The notes beneath the pieces are model-generated. The model saw nothing but the letters and a program-made list of their open reading frames with translations, was not told the DNA's origin and made no database searches. From Glebionis coronaria (Eukaryota; Streptophyta; Magnoliopsida; Asterales; Asteraceae), in the NCBI GenBank assembly GCA_025667525.1, contig JANFOE010000570.1, forward strand, positions 546,001-610,000: 64,000 bases of DNA. Reading direction: 5' to 3'. Of the stretch, positions 56,713 through 64,000 are shown in pieces (position 1 is the first letter of the stretch; every line of letters starts with the position of its first letter). Made by a program: the position numbers and the translations under genes.

Positions 56713-56981
56713 TGTTGGAAATACGTTTTCGGTCACTCCAACAATATATACATAGTATTGGCTCGCAGTCATAGTCTAACAATATAACCCAAAAAGCTCA
56801 CATGTAGGGTGGGCTATATAAACCATCTCCTAGCATGTTAGGAGAGGTGGTTGGTGGTTGGTTACTCATCTAATCTAATCTTTCTTGTTTTCTCCGCCCT
56901 CTCTCTACTTTCTCTCTCTAGTTATTCATCTATCTCTCTCTCTCTTTGTTAATCATTCCGTTAATAGTATATTCCAAGGAT
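56713..56981 (+). repeat. E4 3' LTR, truncated
   Basis: Begins TGTTGGAAATACG; an internal deletion of about 18 bp lies near its start relative to 40933-41236. It ends at CCAAGGAT, about 20 bases short of the LTR end, where it joins a gag fragment through shared AGGAT. Confidence 0.88.
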
Positions 56982-57212
56982 CACTCCCACTAAAGCGAAG
57001 AAAACATGCCCTTTAAATAGGTCTACTCCCACTGTAGTGCCCGCTAATAATCCAAAACCTCAGAAAGTTGGAACAATAAAACCTGTTATTGGTACTCACA
57101 TTAGAAAACGCTGGAAATCTAAGGATAACACAAATGTTAGCAATTCTGATAATTTTATATATGTATCTGCTAACACTCTGGAATCAATAGTTTCCAATGC
57201 ATTGTCTGCTGT
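56977..57212 (+). pseudogene. E1/E2-type gag fragment fused to E4's LTR
   Basis: Plus-strand reading [57 protein letters not shown] matches the C-terminal Gag of E2 (minus strand, about 17560-17880) with scattered substitutions and a one-codon loss (IGTHIRKRW). It ends at GCTGT where E6's LTR begins. It is a scrap of a third member of the E1/E2 family. Confidence 0.85.
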
Positions 57213-59994
57213 TGTGATACCCCGAACCCAACGTCATTTATTTTTACCCTAATTTATGAATATTTTTGAAATTTTTAAGAAATTTCGTTTGTTATATATT
57301 GACGGTTTAATTTGAAACCAATGATCGAGGCCTTAATTTTTACGTTTGACGATTTAAGAAGTACCGATAACGACCACGATACCGACGGATGCCCAAAATT
57401 TATCTTTTATTATCGATTGATCGATATTTGAGTTTTTCGAAGTTTTTATTTATATTACGTTTTAAGTCGAGTCGGAACCATATGAATATTCGTTTTGTGT
57501 GCGTTTGAACCATTTAAAAGTAATTTGAAGTAGCCGGAGGAAACCCGACTCTCGTAAAATTTTAAAACCGACTAGTATGTCATAATCTCTCTCTTTAAAA
57601 GTAGATTTGCCACTAAGGCCAAAAGATAGCTACTATGTCAAAATTGGTCCCTCCATTTTTACAAAAGGAACCACTAACACACACACACTTCATTTTTACT
57701 TTCAAAAATTAGGGTTTTCTCTCCCGTTTTTCTCCTAGCCGCCGGCCACCACCACTCCACCACCAAAAACCGCCACAAAACTGAATTTCTTGAAAAACTA
57801 ATCAAAGACCCATGTTTATAATCATCTTGTAAGTGAATCCCACCAATAATATCACACATGCATCATTTTTAATTTTTACAAAAATTTATTCTTATGAATA
57901 AGTGGGTTTTGATCTAATTTTTCTTAATGTATGTTTAAATCTTGTGTTTAGGAGTGAAGATAATTAGTTAAACAAGATGGGGATTTATGTCTTTGGTGTT
58001 ATACAGCCCCAAAACCCACGAAATTATTGGGGGTTTGGGTGTTCTTGGGTGTTTGATATTAAATAAGATGGGTATGTATTCATATTCATGTTTTTATCAT
58101 TTTTAAATTGTTTAATTACATTGCATGTCTAATTTTTGATTTGGGTTTTTATGAAAAATGTTCATACAAGTGATTAAGGGTAGTTAGGTTGTGTTAGATT
58201 GATTGAATGATGTTGGTATAGGTTTAGGAAGTGATGAGAAGTGTTGGAATGATGATTGTTAAGGTTTTGAAAGGGGTGTTTTTAGGACAGCAGGTCTAGA
58301 GGGTGTTTTCGTGGTTTTATACTTTTGTATAGGTCCTAAGATTAGAATTTAGTTGTAGGGTTCGTCTCAAGCTTTCTTTCGGTATAAAGAAGAGCTTCTA
58401 AGTCCAAACGAGTAAAAACTTATGCTACTTTGAAAGTTCGTGTACCGGGAGATGAGAATCAACATAATCTGAAATTATGTTTGGTTTTGGGTCAAATCCC
58501 GGGGACCATAGATAGAGTTTTATAAATGATTGAAAGTTTTTCATTGGTTTCAAACCTGCATTTTAGAGTCTATTTTTATACTTAATGGTTAAATTAGCTA
58601 ATGGTGTATTTTAAATGAGTCAAACAAGCCTTACGTTGTACAAGTGCAAAATCAGTCCGAAAAGGGTACGTCTAGTGATGTAATGAGTAATGGGTCATAA
58701 AAGTGGAAACTTTTTATGGGATTTAAAATGGTTTTTCTACAGGTCATAATTGATTTTTACAAATTTTCTTGTAATTTATAGAAATTCTTAAGTCATAGAA
58801 AACAGCCCGTACTTTTGGTAAGTACCGGCAAAGTTATAAATTTGAAATATTTCTAATTACATAGATAGATAGTACGAGTCTAGTAATAATCACTTTATAC
58901 AAACTTTGAGTGACTTTAATTATATACATACAGTACTTGAAAGTACTTGAAGGAGTTTATTCATTAATTGTTATTCGTTAGGTGTTGTATTTGATTTTCC
59001 CGGGCATCCACGTCGTCGGTGACATTTCTCGTTACATCTTTGCTAGAACCACTACTACTACGCAAGGTGAGTCTATAGCCTCGCTCTTTACTTATTTCAA
59101 ATGTTTTTACCCGCGAGGGGGATACATGCTATTTAAATGAAAATGAACATAAGTCATGAATGATTATTGGACCCGAATGTTGCCTTGAATTGTGTTGAGT
59201 ACCTAGTTGTAAAAGTCCCTAAATTCGTGAAGTATTAACTATTGTCTTGCCCTTGTGTGGGTTGGAAATAGCCTCTTATACAATTGATAGTACTATAGGG
59301 TTGACGGCCCTATCCGAGACGAGAGCTAGTACGTTGAGTACCCTCTGCGGACGGATAACTTGTGATAAGAAATAAGGTATAATTGCAACTGATGCCTTTA
59401 GAAGGGGCACTGGTTTCATCTTAATCATGCCGATAAATGTACGCGGGTGATTGAGTTAACAGAGTAGTGTCACGAGCTTAAACACAATTATTAGCTATTG
59501 CTAAAGATAATATCCTTGAATAATAGATTGTGAGTACGACAATGCTATTGAATGGTCATGATTGGTTTTAATACTTATGTGCAACTTATGATTTGATAAA
59601 CCTATAGATTCGCTCAACCTTTGTGTTGACGGTTTTAAGCATGTGTTTCAGGTAATCAAGATTGATAGCAGCGGAGCATGCGAGGATGGAAGTTGTTGTG
59701 GCTTGGCGGTCTACTTTGTTTTTCCTCCCTTTTAGCACTTAAATATTTTATATTATGTCATGTGAACGAAAATGTACTTTTGGGTTGAGATTCAATGGGG
59801 ACCAAACGCAACTCTGTTCTGTATTATCTTTGGGGTTTGGAAAACAGTAGAATTTCTTGTTTTAAACAATCTTTAATTTATGTTTAAATTTCTAAGTCTC
59901 CTTGAGTCGTTCGAAATAGCTTATGTGTGATGATAACTGCCTAACACCCAAATGTTGTAGTTTCGCTGCGCATATGATTTGGGGGTGGTATAAA
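57213..59994 (+). repeat. E6 5' LTR
   Basis: Starts TGTGATACCCCGAAC; the end is less sure (GGGGGTGGTATA before AATTGG, where TG...CA would be expected). Pyrimidine- and CCACC-rich stretches at 57720-57770 and a GCAAGGTGAGT donor-like motif at 59060-59075 lie inside. A short open frame in the CCACC stretch is not supported as a gene. Confidence 0.65.
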
Positions 59995-59995
59995 T

Positions 59996-60014
59996 TGGTA
60001 ATCAGAGCCATGAG
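59996..60014 (+). other. E6 primer-binding site
   Basis: TGGTAATCAGAGCCATGAG resembles the Met tRNA complement TGGTATCAGAGCC with one inserted A. Confidence 0.75.
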
Positions 60015-61784
60015 TTATAGAGAACTAGGTCATTTTGAAAAATCCTAAAATATAACTTTTGGTGTCGTAAGAAATTGTCCAAGCACACAACTATCCTGCA
60101 TGGCTCAGGTAAGATTTCTTTAGCATTGCTTTATATTTTAGATGTATCCCTCAAAATTGATATGAATTCCCTAGCATTTAGTAAGTAAATACTATGATAT
60201 ATATTGATATATATTGTTGTGTACGTCGAGTACTTAATATCGTAATTTTGCAAACATTTATACGACTATCATATATGTTGCATGTAATTGGCATACGGGC
60301 TACATTGCAGTACATGGCAACATTGCGTTGTGATCCTATGTGTATGTAGGAATGATTGTATGTATAAATATGTATATACTATGGTATTTTTAGGCATTTC
60401 ACGTGAAGCAATGGTCCTTGCGTGATTGTCGTACATTTAAAATGCGGTTTTGTTGAGAATTCGGCCTCACCGCTAATTATCAATCTTGATAATTAATTTG
60501 TTGTTCGAATAAACGAGTGTGAACCTCGTTTGATATTCTAGATACGTAAATAATTCTTAGTAACATATTGTATATTGACTAGATTGATCTCGATTGTCGT
60601 TATCACACCGTGATGTGTCATTTTGGGACATCTCCTTTTTGGAACGTAAATTACTAACGTATTACTGTATTTCCTTTATCCCTTATGGGTTTGATATATT
60701 AGTTCGCGTAACTATAACAATAGACGAAGTATAATCAACTATGCGTACATCGTGGCGGCGAATCATGTGTGTATATTATGAAACGTGGTTGGGGAGTATC
60801 GCCATTTAATCATTTTTATCATCCTACTTGAATTTAAAAATGTGTTTTAAAATAGACTAGCGTTGTGATAAATCGCGATAACTCTAATTTGATTGGTTTG
60901 TGTTAATTTTTTGGTGTAAGATGTTGAGACTCATCCGAGGCCGATAACAACACTTAGTTGACATACGTATTCTCGTTCTGTTTATTTTATTTTGTTTTGT
61001 TGTTTCATTATTTTGAAGTTAATATTATACATGACGAGGTACGACATTTGTGTGAGTTAAATAAGCATTAAATTTTGTTGATTGATTTATTTAAACATAA
61101 AGTGTTTTACATATTTAATATGTGGTGAATGAAACTTTTGGATAAAAATTACCTATGATACGTCTTGTAACAAGTAAAACTCTTATAGAGAGTAAAGTGA
61201 CAATGTGAAATTATTTTTCCTTCAACCTTGGTTGGTAAATCGTAATAAGTAATTTGTATTACTCGTAAAATCCTTGTTTTCATATATTAATAATTTGATA
61301 CTGGAAGCTTGTGATGGATTTGTTAAGAATTTGTTTAATTTAATTTGAAATAGGAGTTATTAATAAGGATTAACTATATGAATATCGAGTATAGACGGCT
61401 TGAGGTTTGATATGAATTAATTTTTGGGTCATTATGGTAAACTTTTGACGTATCTTTTAATACATAAAATGAGTAGAAAAATTGGCCACGTATTTTGGAG
61501 CTAGAGACTTTGTAAAATTGGTTTTATTTTAAACATAAGGTCATTTTATATGCATTGGTATAAACTAGAACTTGTCACTCGTTGTAGTAAATAAACTGGG
61601 ACAAAATCGGAATATACACTTTAAGTGAGAAATTCTAACGCTTGAAACAAATATTTAAATGTTGATGGAACGTCATTTTACTCTACTACGAGATGTGTTA
61701 TTTTAAAATCGTTTGATAATTGGCAAAAGATTTAAAATTCGAATTTTCTATATTTTAGAATTATTGAAATAAGCATCTTAATTA

Positions 61785-61808
61785 TTTATTATTATTATTA
61801 TTATTATC
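61785..61808. repeat. ATT microsatellite
   Basis: About eight ATT units in a row within E6's interior. Confidence 0.85.
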
Positions 61809-63368
61809 GAGATTCAAGTGTCGATTAAAATCAGTAAGTATCCGAGATAATACCACGTGAAACCTCTTTATCATTTGAGTCGAATTGCGCGAATATGATT
61901 TAACAAAACAGTTTTAAGGAAGACTTATGTATAATAAAAAGTCAAAGGTTGATTTTAAGAGTTAATTGGACTAGTTTGAGTCATGATGGATATTTGTATA
62001 TACGTAATAAGATGAGTCGTAATAATAATAATGTAAAACTTTGAAAATTCTTACTGTATACGTTTTTGATACTTAAGATATGAACATTAATGAGATTTTG
62101 ACACAAGTATGGAGATTTTCAAACCTAATGATTTGTCGATTATGATAACCGAGTCACCGCATCCACTAATGTTAATAATTTCCGAGAGATTGAAATTTTT
62201 CCAGAAATGAAAACTTCGTAAAGATTGAAAAATGAAAGGTATAAATTCTTTAATGGTGTAACACAAATTAAAAATGTGTAAATGCTCGCTTTTACAAGGT
62301 ACATGGTAACATTAATTAGAAAATGAAAATGGATTACCCAACAAACGCATATTTGTATTATTTTCTTAAGACATAATGTTTTGAGTCACGATGGTTCGAT
62401 AGTACGACATCCCTTCTTCGATTTTATGAGCCTATATCTAAACTTAGGTACTCCTGTGATTTCTCGTTTTAATATTTTCCATGGTATGAAACCATTATTA
62501 TTATATTTATTTTTAAATTACTACTTCACTATTACATGATGATGAGGGTATGTCACCTGGTGTATTTTTGTCCTATTTATGGACGCCGTAACTTTTCTTC
62601 TTTCGGTTAATGGAACCTAAAATTCTGTATTTACTTGAATGATGCTATAAATCTTCATTAAATTGGTTATTTATTTATATTGAACAAAAGCGAGGAGGCG
62701 AAGCCGCTTTACCAAAATGTAGAGGTGAAAGAACTCGACCTTCCTGGTGAAATTGTTTCTATTCGACCATGTGATTATTCTCCTCTCCCCGTATACCCTT
62801 GGTGGAATGTGTGTGCAACTTGAGACGATGGGAATTATGATCGTTGTTTTATTTTTGACGCTTGTGTTGATATTCAATTTTTACTCTTTGTATTCTTAGA
62901 TTGCCGTTGATTATTCTGAAACTCTTGTCATATCTTCAAAGTATCTTCATTTCTAATGTAGTTAATTTCAGTTGGCAATTATATTGCTTGTTTACCTAGT
63001 TCGATCTCATTGATTTTTGATTTTATTACTTTTTGTGCTTGCAATGATTCTTAATCCTGAACAACCTTACCATTGATTGGTGAGTAGTCTATTTTGAAAA
63101 TATGTATGAGTGTGAAATGTTTCGTTTAACCAAATGTAAATGGTGTCGATTTATTTACTTAATTATTTATTCATTTTTCTCATAAATAGGCAAAGTAATG
63201 TATGTTTCCAAAGTAGACGAAAAATGTTTGATGTGTTCCTTAAAACGATGGTAGCAATATTTTTCCCATTTCAAATTTCATTTCAAACGATTTAATTATT
63301 TTGAAGACTAGGTCGAAAACTTTCATAGTCGTGTTTGGTGTGTAATAGTAATGTTTGTGTCGTCACTC

Positions 63369-63490
63369 GATCCTCAATCATGCACAGCTTAGCTAACTAT
63401 GCATAATTAGGGAAGAGTCCTATTTTGTTGGTTGTCGTTGCTTGGTCCTTAAGTATGCATGATCTAGCTAATTATGCATAGCTTAGGAAG
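63369..63490. repeat. Two copies of a 46-bp TATGCATRATTAG block
   Basis: 63369-63415 and 63445-63490 share GATC/GGTCCT, ATGCA, AGCTAAYTATGCATA and TTAGGGAAG/TTAGGAAG at a period of about 76 bp. Each contains inverted CTAATTATGCAT / ATGCATAATTAG elements. Confidence 0.65.
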
Positions 63491-64000
63491 CGCAATGTAG
63501 TTTCATATCAATTGGTCATCTTTAAAACCGGTAGTGTTTTTTTATAAATGTTTGGATGAGAACGTTTTAAAATTGGTGGATCCTTATACAAGTAATCGTA
63601 TTCTCTTTGATTCCTAAAGAAAATTTTGAATTTTCTTGTATTCCTTGAAATCTCTTCTTTCGTTTGGAGTTGACTTGGCAAGTCACCTTGACCGAGTAAT
63701 TTTGGAAAATGTTTTATGTGTTGAATGTAACATGCGAATTTCATCAGAATCACGAGGGTGTTGATGAAATACCAAAGGGGCTCATACCGACACTAAGAAG
63801 AAATTTTAACAAAAATAGAAGACTTCCGAAGTAGAGGAAATCCGAGTTTGAGTAACTCTGAGGGAAATTACGAAGACTTCTCCTACATCGAATGTATCAT
63901 ACTTTATTTGCTTCTTTTCTTTTTCTTTTGATATGACAACGACACATGATAAATTGTTGAAGTTTACCAACTGTGCATCGGTAATTGGAATACCATTCCA

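Larger units (their letters stand above)
40933..56981 (+). mobile_element. E4: non-autonomous SIRE-like element (gag only), carrying E5
   Basis: 5' LTR 40933-41236, primer-binding site, leader repeats, a broken gag of about 2.1 kb, then directly the hairpin array and 3' non-coding region, without any protease, integrase or RT sequence. E5 lies in the 3' region (47087-56179). The last 530 bp, the polypurine tract and a truncated 3' LTR (56713-56981) follow. Removing E5 leaves about 6.9 kb. It must have depended on another element for its enzymes. The 3' LTR ends at a fusion with an E1/E2-type gag fragment, so there is no right target duplication; the left flank is ATAAT. Confidence 0.85.
57213..64000 (+). 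mobile_element. E6: LTR retrotransposon with long LTR and non-coding interior (partial)
   Basis: TGTGATACCCCG at 57213 interrupts the gag fragment. About 2.78 kb later a Met-type primer-binding site follows, giving an LTR of 57213-59994. From 60010 to the window end there is no gag or pol reading frame on either strand. The long LTR and primer site suggest a Gypsy, possibly Tekay-related, large non-autonomous derivative. The right half, and so the target duplication partner of GCTGT, lies outside the window. Confidence 0.7.
60015..64000 (+). other. E6 internal region, no gene found
   Basis: Nearly 4 kb of AT-rich DNA with stops in all frames at short intervals. It includes an ATT microsatellite (61785-61808) and a duplicated ATGCATAATTAG-type block near 63370-63490. 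No protein motif of gag, protease, RT or integrase is visible. Confidence 0.6.

Noticed and set aside
40933..57212. E1-type gag fragment as E4's own gag
   Set aside because: E4 has a different gag at 42072-44221; the fragment lies outside the LTR and joins it through AGGAT microhomology.
57674..57859. Host gene in the CCACC-rich stretch
   Set aside because: Lies within the E6 LTR, is short and low in complexity, and shows no domain.

Overview
The window is plant nuclear DNA made almost entirely of nested LTR retrotransposons. The polyproteins closely resemble Copia/SIRE-Maximus and Gypsy/Athila elements known from Asteraceae such as Tanacetum. Asteraceae is therefore the best guess for the host; that is recognition from memory, not a search. 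No intact cellular gene is present.

Layout, left to right. (1) 1-459: 5' end of a MIP1-like RING E3 ligase gene (5'UTR intron, ATG at 292). Its first coding exon is cut by a 24.6-kb insertion and resumes at 25033-25222, ending at a GTAAGT donor. (2) 460-25032: element E1, a minus-strand SIRE-type Copia with target duplication TATAA, heavily mutated. (3) 9731-22027: element E2, a close relative inserted in E1's gag (duplication GGTAC). Its ends are in plus orientation, but an internal inversion has flipped gag-pol and the 3' LTR. Its two LTRs look identical, so it is young. (4) 25223-27104: intron-like sequence with one short exon-like segment. (5) 27105-40932: a chromovirus Gypsy (E0, minus) split by E3. 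(6) 28473-40462: E3, a plus-strand SIRE-type element, decayed and chimeric, preceded by a truncated second copy of its own 3' end. (7) 40933-56981: E4, a plus-strand non-autonomous SIRE-type element with gag but no pol, split by E5. (8) 47087-56179: E5, a minus-strand Athila-like element with gag and protease but no reverse transcriptase or integrase. (9) 56977-57212: an E1/E2-type gag scrap fused to E4's truncated 3' LTR. (10) 57213-64000: E6, a long LTR, primer-binding site and about 4 kb of non-coding internal DNA running off the window.

How the parts relate. E1-E4 share a lineage-specific plan: an iMet-type primer-binding site, a different short tandem repeat in each family's leader, a long coiled-coil Gag with an extra Cys/His motif (C-x2-C-x2-C-x5-H-D-x-C) in addition to a normal zinc knuckle where one can be seen (E1-E3), and a 2-3 kb 3' non-coding region carrying several GGGGGAG tracts. 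E3 and E4 also carry a four-unit array of about 150 bp in which each unit can fold into hairpins whose stems change on both sides together. These arrays, the E2 inversion, the identical gag/protease frame overlap in E1 and E2, and the gene interruption are the items most worth a second look. Element boundaries come from LTR ends, target duplications, primer-binding sites and polypurine tracts read by eye; identities and ages are estimates.
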